Shown here piece by piece: positions 1 to 12,327 of a stretch of 64,000 bases of DNA (positions are counted from its first letter, which is position 1; every line of letters starts with the position of its first letter). Origin of the DNA: Bryopsis sp. KO-2023 (lineage: Eukaryota > Chlorophyta > Ulvophyceae > Bryopsidales > Bryopsidaceae); NCBI GenBank assembly GCA_030272585.1, contig BSYQ01000008.1:4650001-4714000 (forward strand), in the 5' to 3' direction. The translations under genes were made by a program, and so were the position numbers. The notes beneath the pieces were generated by a model, which did not search any database, was not told where the DNA came from, and was given only the letters and a program-made list of their open reading frames with translations.

Positions 1-3000
1 GATATGCGTTTTGCCCCAACTTGACGATTATCGACACTCCTGGGCTCATCCTCAAGGTAGGGCTCTTAACGAATCACACCATTAATTATTACTCGTTTTG
101 CTTACCTGGCATTTTTCCTTGCTTGTTTCAAAGTCCAATTGCAACAGGGAGAGCTGGTCAAGTTTTAAGACAATTCTCCTCCTCTGCATTTTTCCATAAT
201 ACAATTTTCTGGAATTGTTTAGGCAAATGCACACGAGGCAGACAGCACTCCAGATGAAATCATGAACATGGTGAAAGCCCAAGCAGCACCGTCCCACAGG
301 TAGAGATTCTCTAGTAGATAATATATCACCCAACAACAAAGTGCCCCCATTCGATTGAGCATTGCAAAGTTTTTGTTCCATCCTTCCTTTCCGAATCCAT
401 CTGTGCGTTTACAGGTTGATATTGTTCCTTCAGCAGAGCAGCGTGGAATGGGCGAGCTCCCTTTGGATGCATGTCGTTATGGAAGTGGACCCCAACTTTC
501 AGAGAACGGTCAGTATTTTTCTGTAGAGTCTTTTCCGCTAGATCCCTTCACTGATTGCATTGTCCCGAAGCCTGTTTATTCGATTCTATAGGTTGTGGTT
601 GCAAGCAAATTTGACAATCGGTTGAAAGAATTTCGTCACCAATGGGAAGTGGACAAGTACCTCAGCGCAACGGGCTATTTGCCGCCAAACGTGAAACCGT
701 TTTTCGTTGCCTTGCCGAAGGTGAGCATCAGCTACTCCATCTACAGGTTTCTTGTGTATCTGTGAAACAAAATTTTGGGACTTTAAAGTCCCAGATTGAT
801 TTCTGGCAGCCCCAGCTGTTGCTTGCACCTGGATGAAAAGAAGTCAATTTTCGACTGGTTTGTCAGGACAGGGCAATAACGACCAGCGCAGAGTGGCGTC
901 AGCAAATTCAGGACGTGGATGAGTCCATCTTTACGTTTTTGAGAGAGAAAGTTGAAGGTGGATTCGATGAAGAAACCTATGCATCAAGGATCGGCTTCAG
1001 CAACCACAAGAGGTAGACTGATGCAGCGAACAAAAAGGCTGCCGTAAAGCACGATCGTAGTGAAGACAGAGCCTCCATAATCGGTGTTTGCGACTGTCCC
1101 TGCAGGTTTCTGGAGGAGGAGTTGGCTCATCGATATCGAGATGCAGCTCCGTCCACGTTGGCGATTTTGCAAGAACGCTGCGAGGCTGTGAGTGTGCAGC
1201 TCATGGACGCCGAAGCTAGGTTGCAGGCTACTGAAGATGTGGCAGCTTTACGAAGGGCTGGTAGGTAAACAGGATAGAAACGGAGAATCGTAACCTGCGT
1301 CTGCTCCACCTGCTTTGATGTGGGAGTCCTGAGGTCTGTTCCTCTTTGGTTCCACCAGCCATGCAACACACTGCTGCACTTTCAAGTCACATAATCGAGC
1401 TCCTTGATGGAGCGACGGACCCAGATCCCAGCCAGCATGGTCTGACGACTGAGGAAGAGAGGACGTCAAGCTGCTGCCCACAATGGCCTGGAGTTGAACG
1501 TCACGTGTCTGTTGCGCACTCAGAGCTGCGTTTGTATGGTGGAGCAGCGTTCGAGCGATGCATGGAAGAGTTTCAAAGCGTCTCGGGAGCTCTCAGCTTT
1601 CCATCAGGTGTTCATCTGCCGTCACAACAACCCAAGCATCCCACGTCCAATTTGAGCTGTGGATGAACACACTTGAAGACACTTCTCTTACCTTGGTCTG
1701 TTTTTCTTGTTCCAGTCGCGCAGAACAGAATGGCGAATGTTCTGCTGTCTGTTCGGGGTAGGAATCGCTATGGCGGCGGTGGTCAAGCTGCAGAAGATAT
1801 CGCCAGGACGACAGCGCGCGAAGCTTTAGCTCCACTCCTTACGGCAGCTTGCTCCAGACTCGGCAACATTTTGCGACGTGTTTATGATATCGCAGCCGAG
1901 AGGGCTCAAATGACAGGTATCGTATGAATGAATATTGCCCCTTGTTCAGTTTTTGGGTCAACCTCAACACTCATTCTTTGGGGGTCATCGTAAGTTTGAA
2001 TGTGGAAGTACGTCGCGTTGCAGGGAGAAGAGATCTCTAGCTGGACTAATGCAACCTTCTTGTGTGTGTTCAAAGAATCGTCAGCCGAATCTCTGCGACC
2101 ATTCGTGGCCTTCCACGCCACTCTGCGAAGCGCGTATCATTCGTTCATATCTCGACTCGAGCAACAAACACAAGCTTTGGTCAAGCACCACCTCTCGGCC
2201 GCCACGAGCGAGTTTGCGGTGCACGTCTGGGCGTCAGAACCAGAAACGATGATGGGTGGAATGGACAGAAAATCTTCCGTTATCTCCTCAGAAGAACAAA
2301 TGAGACTCGGTGCTAATTGGGGAGAGGTACGTTACGTAACCTCAACGCCACACACACATGTATCGACTGAATTGATTTCTGAAGGAGTGAAACAAAGTCA
2401 CCCATTTTGAACAACCATAACCCGACTTTTACTGCTTCCAGACTCCTCCAGGGCACGGCGCATCAGAAGTATCTTCCCCCCCATCCCCCGTAGAACGACG
2501 GGGGACCTTCATGGCTGCAGGTGAATCCAATGTTTGAACCAAAAACACTCAGCTGTCGCGAAACGAAAGATGCACATCCGACTGCTAACCGAAGAATTCC
2601 AAGTCGATACAATTTCAAGCATGTGTTCTTCCTACAGCGGGAAATCCTCTCTTCCAATCCGAGAGGAACTCTTATGATGACGTCTGCCGCTACGCCGAAA
2701 CCATCTTCCAGAGGATCCGCCACGCCGTCGTCCACAAAGCCGTTCCAGCTACGCTCAAATCCGCTTTCTTGGATCCAATTCGAATGGAAATGTCGACACA
2801 AGTCGCAATGGAGCTTTTTGCCCAAACGGACGATGACTTCATGGGCATGTTCAGAGGTGAGCAACTCTAGTGCTGCGAAGGTCGTAGCAACCATGGTCTG
2901 TGGTCATTGATTCGACTCGACCTTGTGATTGGATCTACCTGGACGGCTGAAGCTGTTGTGTGTGCTTGGCAGCATCTGGAGCTATCCAAGCAATGGAAGC

Positions 3001-3082
3001 GAAATGTGAGTCGCTCCGAAGGCGGGTAGAGGGCCTCGTCAAATGCAAGAATGAATTCCATGAGCTTGCGAGATGTCTGTGA
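1..3082 (+). CDS. DRP5A: DRP5A-type dynamin-related GTPase, 5'-truncated
   Basis: Large membrane-remodelling GTPase of the plant DRP5A family; Arabidopsis DRP5A acts in cytokinesis. The start lies outside the window. Twelve exons join in phase: 1-56, 223-299, 415-508, 592-720, 867-1012, 1106-1260, 1359-1607, 1716-1916, 2076-2326, 2442-2520, 2638-2856 and 2973-3082 (TGA). Exon 1 holds the G3 motif DTPG after CPNLTIID. Exon 4 reads VVVASKFDNRLKEF, the G4-type segment, then VDKYLSATGYLPPN and FFVALPK. Later exons match the family in order: GGFDEE, ATEDVAALRRAG, LYGGAAFER, AFHATLRSAYHSF, LVKHHL and a C-terminal GTPase-effector-like helix ending ELARCL. Family identity is very secure; the precise division membrane served cannot be read from sequence. 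The donors at 1607 and 2856 could each shift by one base. Confidence 0.95.
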
Positions 3083-3339
3083 TGCCAAATGCTAAAAGGA
3101 AAATGGATGTGGGATGAAGGAAGGGCTTGATCGCTGTTACTACTGACGGGGGTTTGGACTTTACTTTTGGAATTTAACCAAACTCTGGGTGGGGGAGTGA
3201 AGGGAACGTGGAAGTTATCAGTCTGTTGATATGAATTCTTTCAACTCAGATAAGAATGGGATGTGAATACTTTTCACATTGGGAAGCAGTCAAAAAGTTT
3301 GCATTGTGGATTACAGTCATGTCCCAAAAAATCCATTCT

Positions 3340-3460
3340 CCAGTACAACAGGTGCACTAGAAAATTCATCTTCGGATTCTTGTATAGGCTAGCAAGGAGC
3401 ACTGACCAAACACCAACCAGGGTGGCAGTTGCAGAGACTCTTAGTTGCTGCCAGACAGTT
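3340..3460. repeat. Direct repeat copy 1 (about 121 bp)
   Basis: This block closely matches 3,600-3,720 in the same orientation. Shared stretches include TATAGGCTAGCAAGGAGCAC, then TGACCAAACAC, and GTTGCAGAGACTCTTA followed by TTGCTGCCAGACAGTT. The copies start 260 bp apart and differ at scattered positions, so this is an old local duplication or two copies of one short repeat family. Confidence 0.85.
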
Positions 3461-3599
3461 TCTTTTCAATGAAGATGAAAATCAAATATCTAGTGCCCCA
3501 ACGAATAAAATGTCTTAACCTTGAAACTCCAAACAAATACTAAATCAAATCACCAGACATACAGACTTGTGGATTTTTGATATGTTCCAAGATTGCAAT

Positions 3600-3720
3600 T
3601 TCCAGTGCAACGGTGCACAGGAAAAATGCTCATGCAGTTTCGTATAGGCTAGCAAGGAGCACTGACCAAACACTGACCATGGCAGCAGTTGCAGAGACTC
3701 TTATTTGCTGCCAGACAGTT
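3600..3720. repeat. Direct repeat copy 2 (about 121 bp)
   Basis: Second copy of the block at 3,340-3,460, same orientation, with scattered substitutions concentrated near its left end. I see no inverted ends, target duplication or coding content. Confidence 0.85.
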
Positions 3721-6449
3721 ATTCCTTGCTAGGAATATTGAAAATCAAGGTCAAAACTTTTAGCCCAAACGAGGAAAAAAAAGGATGTTCACAGAACATC
3801 CCTCATCTCTCACCACAAAAAGTGCCAAAAGATTCACCGACCACAAATATCATTGCCGTTGTATATATCTTACCAGTACCGCTACCTAACCCAAAGCCTC
3901 CTGCCAAATATCAAGACCCCCACATCCCCTCGACATCATCCAATCAACCAGAAAAAATGAGAATATTCTCCACCCTCCATCACCATCCTTTCTACGAGTT
4001 AGTAAGAGATCTTAACAGAATGTGGAGGGCCAAACATGATTTCTCTCCAGATGCCAGCCAAAAAAACATGATATGAAATGCCCGGAGACCAAAAAAATTA
4101 ATTTCATGTTCACTCACATGTCCAATCCACAGTATTTGAAAATATGTTTTCCATTCCATACTTGAACTTGAAATGTCAGAATCAAATTCTGATTGAAAGA
4201 GAAAGGGACCATGCTAAGAAATTTACTAAAATTAGCAAATTCAGCCATGATCCATGACACTCTATACCCTTGACTATATGATGACATTAATCACCTTGAA
4301 TATCACCTTGATCTCGCTTTGTCCTTTCCAGATGCTGAAAAAATCAGAGCAATGCACCAGCAGTGTGGGACTCACTTTCCACATTTTCCACCCCCTCTCA
4401 ACCCCCCCCTCCCACCCTTTCAAATTCTCATATGAATCACCACAACAAAGAAAAAAAAGTCCAAAGGAAAGAAAATTTCTCGAAAGAGAAGAGATACTCC
4501 ATATAAATGCGGGCCCTCAAACAAAAAGCATTGAGAAAAAGGCAGTTGGATGAGTTAAAAAGCTGTAGATTGATTCGCCACTCACCTTTTCTCATGTATC
4601 TGATTTCACCATGATTTCACCAGCGCCATCCTTCTCATCAATTTTTTTCTTTTTTTTGGTGCTCCCTCTCACCCACTTCGTTCCAACGTTTACGCGGATG
4701 CACGACGACGGGCCGAGACGCCTTCCCAAAGATCCAGTTTCGCGCGGCTCTGCTTGCAACTCCCTTCCAAAAACATTCCACCACTTTCTTCCAACTGCAG
4801 CAGGCTTTTCGCGTGTTAACCGCCTGTGATTCGACGGGTCCGCATCGCCGCGTCCCGGATCTTACATGCAAGGCACCCCTTCCCGCTCGTTCAAGAGCAC
4901 CTCCGGTCGCTGACCAAGACTCCCCCACGCAAACTCAAAAAAATTCGATTTAATACTAGAGGGAAAAAAACAGGGGAGAGTGTTGTTTCGAGCGTTAAGA
5001 GAAAAAAACCCGGAGGGGCTCTCTGCATCCGCGTTTGAAACATCGTCCCGGTGGTAAAAATATGTCAAAAAGCCCGTTCGTAAGAAAAAAAAAGTCCGGT
5101 CTCTTTCTGTTATAAGAAAAAAAACGAGCGTGCGACCATTCTAAAAAAAGAGGGACAAAAAATTGCCCCCACCCAGTCTTTCAGAAACCGTTCCTGCGCC
5201 GCTTCTATCGGCCCCCGGTCATAAAAACCCATCACTTGTCCTTGCGCTGACCACTTGCATATGCGTTTAAAAAAAGATATTTTTTTTTTCCAATCCGTAT
5301 TCATATCATGCCACCACTTATTTTTCCGACCACTGTGCATACGAGCTGGTCAGGGCAAGGGCACCGCAGCCTTCCCTAGGATATTGAATCTACCGATGCA
5401 GACGGTGTCCTCTCAAAAAAATCCCCCTCGTTCAGTTAAACCCAACATCCGAGAGATAGACCGCTAGATTGTTTTTAGCCGTGCGCCGAGAGTGTCGCTG
5501 GAATACAGTCTCCAATTGAAAGGGGGGGGCCGGATGGCGCTTTACGTCGTAGCGTAAGGAAAAAAAACACTTGGTGCAGCCGCTGTGATGGATGCGGCCA
5601 GCTCAACCCCCCCGAACAAATCCGTTCAAGAATACCACGGCCCCAACTCAAAACAAAAAAGACAATTTCCGCCACAGTTCGAGAAAAATGGATCCCGAAA
5701 CACCTTCACGCCGCAAAAACAAAACTGTACCGAACCAACTCTGTAGAAAGAGCTTCAAAAAACGGAATCAGCCCCAAGCTGGCGAAAACTTCGTTCCCGT
5801 CCAAATTTTCACAAAACTAAAATACAATACACCGTTTTCCATCACTTGGCGCCCGCGCGTGACGTGACCGGATTCCCGTTCGTGGTTGGTTGAGCGTCAG
5901 ATCGAGAAAAACGTTCGTTTTCTTCTTTTCTTCGAAAAAAACACTACTATTTCGTACTCCCTTTTCACAGGAAAAAAAAACTAAATCAAGGTATCACCCA
6001 GTCGCTGATGTGCTTGGGTAAACGGCCCCGTTCATTGGACACGCGACGTCCCGTTTGGAGACTTCCAAAACCTCCAAAAGGTACACTTCCACTCGTGTCC
6101 CGTGAACAGCGATCTTCGTTCCCAGCGCGACAACCCTGCAATTAAAAAAACAGCCAAAACAAACGAGCGTAAGTCATCCACTAGGCCTAGCTACCGTAAC
6201 CCCCCCTCCCTTCCCCAGTGGAAAGTGAGTCCAACACCGCCGCCCTTCAAAAAGTTTCGTTCCGTGAGCAAAACGCTGGGAGTTGATTAAATACACGATG
6301 GGTGTCGTACGCTGCCAGCCACCCTTCATTTTCGGAATGACGTTTGTCGGAATTCCGAGAGCGTGAAAGTGTGATATCACTTTTTTTTTTCCCTTTCTCG
6401 TTCAGGGGTGCTCATCTGCCAAAATCGTTCCACCGTGTTTTCCTGATCG

Positions 6450-7206
6450 ATGAAGCCATGCTGGCTCGAAATGCTGGTTTTGCAGTCAGCAGAATATGTT
6501 CATTCCACCAGGTGATAGCTTCTTGTACCATTTTTTTTCCTGTTTGCTACCTTTTCGACCCCTTTTTTGATTCTTTTTTTAAAATCAATCTGAAAAAACA
6601 GTGGGAGGGTGGCATCTTACACCACCCTTACATTTTCTTTGAAAATTTCGGTTTCATTTGGATAAAACAGAAGAGGAAATCTTCCTTTTTCTTTTGTTTT
6701 ACTTTGGTTTTCCCTCCGAAAAAGAAGCCACCATAAAAAGAGTGAAAATGCTGTGCAATGCTAAGGTACGGATCGCGAAACTGAGCAGCGATTCCATGAG
6801 GGGAGTTCGATTGAAGGTCCAGGAAGAAGATGCCAAGGAAAAATGGAGAAACATCGTTCCGATAAAAAGGCCGGGCCCACAAGGTTCGCTAAGATTTTTT
6901 TTCTTCTTTTTTTTCTCTGGAATTTCCGGATTGTTTGGGGATCAGAATGGTGCTGACACTTTCACAACTGCATTTTTTTTTTAATTATTATTTTGTTTGG
7001 GGGGGGGGTTCTTTAACCACAAAAGCGATTCTTTTCTTTCCTTTCTGTTTTTTTCTTCATTCGGCAGAATACAAAAACAAAGAGAATAACTGCGATTATG
7101 TATTTTTCCCATATACATATGTATTTTTTCTAATTATTATTATTATTTTTATTTTTTTCCGGTGGATCTGATGGCGGTCAGAAAAGAACCCAGCCAAACC
7201 ATTGTA
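6450..7206 (+). CDS. Small unidentified gene, three exons
   Basis: Three segments join in phase into a protein of about 76 residues. Exon 1 is 6,450-6,510/6,511 (MKPCWLEML start, ending in phase 2 at a GTGATA donor). Exon 2 starts in the AAAAAG acceptor region near 6,741, reads RVKMLCNAKVRIAKLSSDS, and ends near 6,883 at GGTTCG. Exon 3 is about 7,181-7,206 and reads EKNPAKPL then TAG. The middle exon contains MRGVRLKVQEEDAKEKW, which faintly resembles the RGISLKLQEEERERR stretch of ribosomal protein eS17; the conserved N-terminal half of eS17 is absent, so I do not name it eS17. The acceptor of exon 2 is not pyrimidine-rich immediately upstream, which weakens the model. An alternative reading of exon 1 (MLARNAGFAVSRICSFHQ from 6,458) looks like a mitochondrial presequence but does not fit the phase. 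Confidence 0.4.
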
Positions 7207-7310
7207 GCAAAGAAAAAAAAAAATTGAAGAAAAACAAATTCTTCAATTTTTTTTTTTCCTCGAAACTTTCCTTGACATCCGGAGCGTTATTGACAGGAAT
7301 TCCTCGAACG

Positions 7311-10300
7311 ATGGAATCCCTCGTTTCCAGCTTGTGCTGGCAAGCCCAAAAAGGGGATGACTACACTGGATATGATTTGCTGGATGAAGGAGCGGATCCA
7401 AATGGGTTCGACAGGGTGCGAAAAAAAAAATTAAAAAGAATAAATACAAATAGAAACAATAAGCCTGCCCTGAGCAATTCCCGTTTCTGAATTGTGACAT
7501 CACACAGTGACGAACGTATTTTCCAAATTACCCATGGAAACAGATATTTTTCTTTTCCATTCCATGATGTACGTTGGCAATACATTTTTGGAAATTCTTT
7601 CACTTTTTTTTCTATATCAATTTGTTCACATGAAGAGAAAATAATACCCCCCCCCCCCCCCGAATACAGTACCCCGGGGTACAATAATTATAACTTTGGA
7701 AAAAAAATTCAGGGGGGTACACTATTTGGGGGTGTTCTATTTTTAGAGAGGGGGTTGGATCCTCCAGGGGTATTCGGGAGGCAGGAAGGGGGCTAATGCT
7801 CCATCCATCACTACAAGAAGATTTGTAACATTGCATAAAACCAGGTTTGGGGGGGTAGGCCGGGGGGAGTTCACTTTTTGGGGGGTACACTATTCCGCGT
7901 TTGCCTCCAGGGGCGGCGGGGGGTACTATATTTGGGGGGGGTACTCTATTCGGGGGGGGTACTGTATTCGGGGGGGGGGGGGTTAATATTTAATTCATAT
8001 TTCAGAATATGCGTTGAAATGTGTTGCATCTGGCGACAGAAATTGAACCGCCGAATGCAGGAATTAAATTTTTATACCATTTTTAATCGAGGTGTTGGAA
8101 TAAAATTAAAAAAAACAAAACGAAGCATCCGTCACCTCAGTGGTGCTGTGATTGATGCAGAGTGGATGGAATGCATTGTTGTATGCATCGGATCGAGGCC
8201 ACCTGAAATTTATAGAACTGCTGCTGGAAAGGGGTGCCCAAGTTAACGTTGCTGATGAGGTACCGCCACGTATTTCGATTCCTTCTTGCACAACGATCTC
8301 TCTGGCGCAATGTTTTGCCACTCAGCTAGCCTTTTCTCAATTCGAAGCAGCAGAAGAAAAACCTCACGTAATGATGGTCCATCCACAACTGAGTGATTTA
8401 TGCCAGAAGTGAAAGGAAAAAAGCGGCACCTGTTGTGGTTTTTTTTTTCCCACCCTTCAGGATGGATACACCCCTTTGATGCAAGCGTCGGATCGAAACC
8501 ACGCAAGGGTTGTGAAAGAACTGATCGTCCGAGGGGCAAAACTCGATACAGCTAACAATGTGAGCATTCGGTGAGATGGAAATTGCTACACCAGTCGTCT
8601 TTTTTTTCCCCTTTGCCTTTTTTTTTGGTTGGGTTTTTTCTCCACATCTCAGGGCCCAGTGGTAAATTAAAAATAAAATAAAAAAATCTTCTGGTGTGAG
8701 ATTGTTATGATTAGCAGATTTGCAGTAAATTCATCGGAGGTTCTGTGGGGGTTTCTTGTTTATTTTGATCAACTGGCACTTCTGTTGAAGAAACCATGTC
8801 ATGTAGCAGAGTAAAAATTCTACTTACCTTCTTGGGTGCCCAATCGATTTCTCGTCGAAAAGCTCCGTTTCGCTGATCGAGTGTTTTGCTGCATGTTCAT
8901 TGTGCTGAGAGTTTTTTTGGGGGTTTGCTAAGTAGTATTTTTTTAAAAGTAGACTTTGTTTTTTCGGGATTCAGCTTTCGAGAACGGCATTGCATCTTGC
9001 GATCCACAGTGGAAATCATCAGCCAGCAACTCTTTTGATCGATGCTGGGGCTGCAATTGAAACAAAGGATCAGGTGACTTACAAGCATTCCAGATTTCGC
9101 TCAGAAGAACGAAGGCATATTTTCCTGATAACCACCAGTGTTTTTCCAATAAAAGTGTGGAGTTGGTAATCCATGGGAAGAATTTGCCACATATTAAAGC
9201 TAAATTTCTTAAATTATTCGCTTCAATTTGAAATTTTGCATATGCATGTTTGTATATGTATGTCCGACAGGTGACGATTTTTTTTTCTCCCCGTTTTAAG
9301 CAATGATCAATGATATTTTACATACACACATGGATTTTGTTTTCCCAGGTGCTTTTTTTTTCTCAGCATTTGTGTTTGATTCAGTGTAGTGTGTTTTTGT
9401 TTCGATATTTTTTCTGCTGATTGGCTTTTTGTTAAGAAATTTTCAGGATGAATGGACCCCTTTGCATTATGCCGCTCATGGGGGTTACACAGATTTGGTC
9501 AGAATATTGCTGGGAGCTGGTGCTCATGTCGATCCGAAAACCAAGGTGGGAAGAATTACCTATCTTTTTTTCTGGCAATATTAGTAATGCTCACCCAGTT
9601 ATTTCGAGTGCAGTCCTTCTGACTGACATGCGATGTGGGCTGCTGACATGGAAAAATCTATTCTGTTTGTTTTGCAGCTTGATGAAACTCCATTGCATTT
9701 AGCAGCATGCACAGGAACCTGGCAAACGACTCAAGTGCTGTTAGCTAATGGAGCTAATCCAAACGCTACGAAACAGGTTCAAATTATAGTTTTAAAATTA
9801 TTTGCCACAAAAGCACTTGCCAGAATAAGGTACATAATATTTTTTAGTTAAGTTTGGGAGTTTCTCATCTCGTAAAAATATAGAGCCTGACCCAATAGTG
9901 GATTCCGTACAAGAGTTACTTTTTCATTGCATTCTTCAATTTTTTTTTTTGGGGGGGGGGGAGAAAAGGAGTGATGCAGGCTGTCGTCCATATCATTTTG
10001 ATTTTGTTGTTGAGATTTGTGTTTCTGTATTTGTATTTTGATATTTTTGTTGAAATTTGTATTTTGATATTTTGATTTTTGACCAGGAGGATTGGACGCC
10101 TTTGCACTGTGCTGCTTGGTGGGGGCACGATTCTGTCATCAGAATCATCCTCCGAAACCCACACGATTCAACGCTCAAAAACAAGGTGAGTGTTAAAACC
10201 GGAAAAAGAAAAAATATTACAGGTAGAATCGTAGACAAATTCGAGTCGGTGGCGGTGATTCAGATCAGGTTGACATTTCCACAATTTTAAATCAAAGCTG

Positions 10301-11865
10301 GCAAGGAGAATAATAACAGGTTGATTGAATTTTTTGGTTGTTTTTCGAAAAAAAAAAGACTGTGTGTTTCTTTTTTCATTTCTATCCTGTGAATGTTAGG
10401 ATGGGGACACAGCGCTGGAGGTTGCGAAGAAACAAGGTTACAAGAGGGTGGTCGAAACCTTGGAAAAAGGAGCGACTCGATCCAAAAAAATCAAATCACA
10501 AGTAGGTGAAGAGTGCCGAGGGAGTGGGGGTGGGAGGGCATATTTTGAAGGAGCAAGAGAAGTTCCCAACCCTTTTTCTGGGAAGTGTATGTGCAGTATG
10601 AAGAAGATGTGCATTTGACAATTTTTTCCATTTCCTAAAAACTCCTTTAAGGACAAGCATGCTTGAGAAAAATCGGCGGCTGATTCTCAGGATTTTCTAA
10701 GAGATGTTTTTTTTAAATCGTGCTTGTGATATTTGTTTTCTTGTTGTTTTTTTTTCTGTCAAGGGGTTGGAAGAGGATGAGGTTTCTGACGATGAGGAGC
10801 TCAGGCCAAATCGACTGGAAACTGTTACGATCACTCTGAAAGGTCGAAAATTCGTTACAGCTGCTCGAACGATGGCTTGGGTAAAAGGGAGTTACTTTTG
10901 GATGATGCTGAATCCAGGCAAGAATCCGGGCTCCGATATGATCCAAGCCATGCAAGATCTCCAATTGGGGGATGGCCCAGGTAAATAGACAAATAAAGTA
11001 AAAGAAAATTAAAAAAAAACAAAGAAAATTAAAATGAACAAAGAAAATTCAAACAAGATCACACCAGTTGCGAAATGAAATTCCATGAATTGAATGAAAA
11101 ACAATGAAACATACAAATCCACATCCACACGGCTGGCTGGTTGGACTTCCGGGAAGCTTCCATGAAACTGTTTTCGAAAATTTCGACCGATCCTGTCAAG
11201 TTATCCATAGAAAAGAAGGAGCAAATTTGTTTTCATCTTTTTGTTGGTTTTTGCCGGACAGGGAGCGAGTTGAAGCAGTTTTCTCGTTACGAATTTGAGG
11301 TGGAAGGGAACCCCGTGCATTTCGAATTCGTTTTGGATTACGTCAGGAAGTCGAGATATTCTCGACACAGGGACGTCAAGTTTCCCGAAGATAAATACGT
11401 TTTGGCAGAACTGCTCAAGGAGGCTCGATTTTATCGAGTTCCACAATTGGTGGAGGTAAGATTGGAACTCCATTTTCAAAAATATCCATTAAACAATTTG
11501 GAGCTAGTCATGTATTCAGCTATTTTTCCTTTTCCTTTTCAATTTTGATTTCTAATCTTGCTGAAAAACCAAAGCCCATTTTGATTTTTTTTTGAATCAA
11601 CATTCACCAATGAGTTCTGGTTTATTTTTCATAATGATTTGAATGTCAATGTCAGGCTATTTTGGAGGAGAGGAGCAAACGGCAAAGAAAAACGTACAAA
11701 AATGTGATTCCTGAAAGGAAGAGGAGGAGAATGGTCCAATCAGGGAGCATGGAGCCTCGCCCGAAAGACACCGGAAAATGGTACATCCCAAATTTCTTGA
11801 AAGATGATCAAAATTCGTCGTCGCAGCGCAGATCGCATGGAGGCCGAAGAAAACCCTATTATTGA
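7311..11865 (+). CDS. Ankyrin-repeat protein with C-terminal BTB (KCTD/T1-type) domain
   Basis: Eleven exons join in phase: 7,311-7,415, 8,161-8,259, 8,461-8,559, 8,975-9,073, 9,447-9,545, 9,678-9,776, 10,087-10,185, 10,400-10,501, 10,764-10,980, 11,262-11,455 and 11,656-11,865. The first exon begins MESLVSSLCWQAQKGD and ends DEGADPNGFDR, a half ankyrin repeat. Exons 2-8 each encode one ankyrin repeat (for example DEWTPLHYAAHGG and DGDTALEVAKKQG). Exons 9-10 encode a T1-like BTB fold: TITLKGRKFVTAARTM, later VHFEFVLDYVRKS, LPED-like FPEDKY, then LLKEARFYRVPQLVEAI. The tail is basic (RSKRQRK, ERKRRR). BTB(T1) domains often oligomerise or bind Cullin-3, and ankyrin repeats bind partners, so a substrate-adaptor role is plausible but inferred. 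Intron 1 carries a G-rich inverted repeat. Confidence 0.9.
7647..7982. repeat. G/C-tract inverted repeat with internal tandem motif, in intron 1
   Basis: A 15-C run at 7,647-7,661 followed by GAATACAGTACCCC is mirrored by GTACTGTATTC and a 13-G run ending at 7,982, giving an inverted repeat of about 25 bp around a spacer of about 290 bp. The spacer holds repeated units of the form GGGGGTACTATATTTGGGG, most clearly from 7,915 onward. The flanks are similar AT-rich words (AATAATA and TTAATAT), which could be a small target duplication. Confidence 0.75.
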
Positions 11866-12327
11866 GCTATGGCATTTTAGGAACATAGAAATTGGCTGGT
11901 TTGTTGTTTTGAAGGTCAAACAGTGCATAAAGGGGGAAAGGGGGAAAGGGGGGGTTGCAATTCCAGGTTGAATGGTGGGTGGGAAGCAGCTGTTGAACAG
12001 GTTTTGCCTCCTCAGTGTAGTAATTTGTCAGTTGAAAGAAACTGTTTGGGGATGCCATCTCCATGAAAACACACATCTATATACATATTGTGGAAGAAAA
12101 CCAGCTCCTCCTCACTCCACCCAGTCTTTTGTCAGACGGGAGCACCCCAAAATAGTCCAAAATAGCATGCTCGTTCAATCTGTGCCTCTTCTTCACCTCC
12201 CCCCCCAAACAAAAAAAACCGGACAGAAATCATGCCCTCCAGCATTTTCTTTTTTCCAGCGTCAATCCTCAACTCGACCAAACTAAACTCTATTTCCGTG
12301 TTCGCAAAGAAGCAGCACAGGTTTCCT
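11866..12327. other. Convergent 3' intergenic region
   Basis: 461 bp between the stops of the ankyrin-BTB gene (+) and the G3BP gene (-). No coding signal; it should hold both 3' untranslated regions and polyadenylation sites. G runs lie near 11,934-11,955 and a C run near 12,200. Confidence 0.7.

Larger units (their letters stand above)
3083..6449. other. Intergenic region without a supported gene
   Basis: AT-rich DNA between the DRP5A-like gene and the next + strand gene. It contains the duplicated block listed separately and many short A and T runs. Several ORFs of 60-130 codons exist on both strands, but none has protein-like composition, splice-compatible neighbours or a recognisable motif. 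The part from about 5,700 to 6,449 is richer in CG dinucleotides and probably holds the promoter and 5' leader of the small gene at 6,450; this is inference. Confidence 0.6.
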
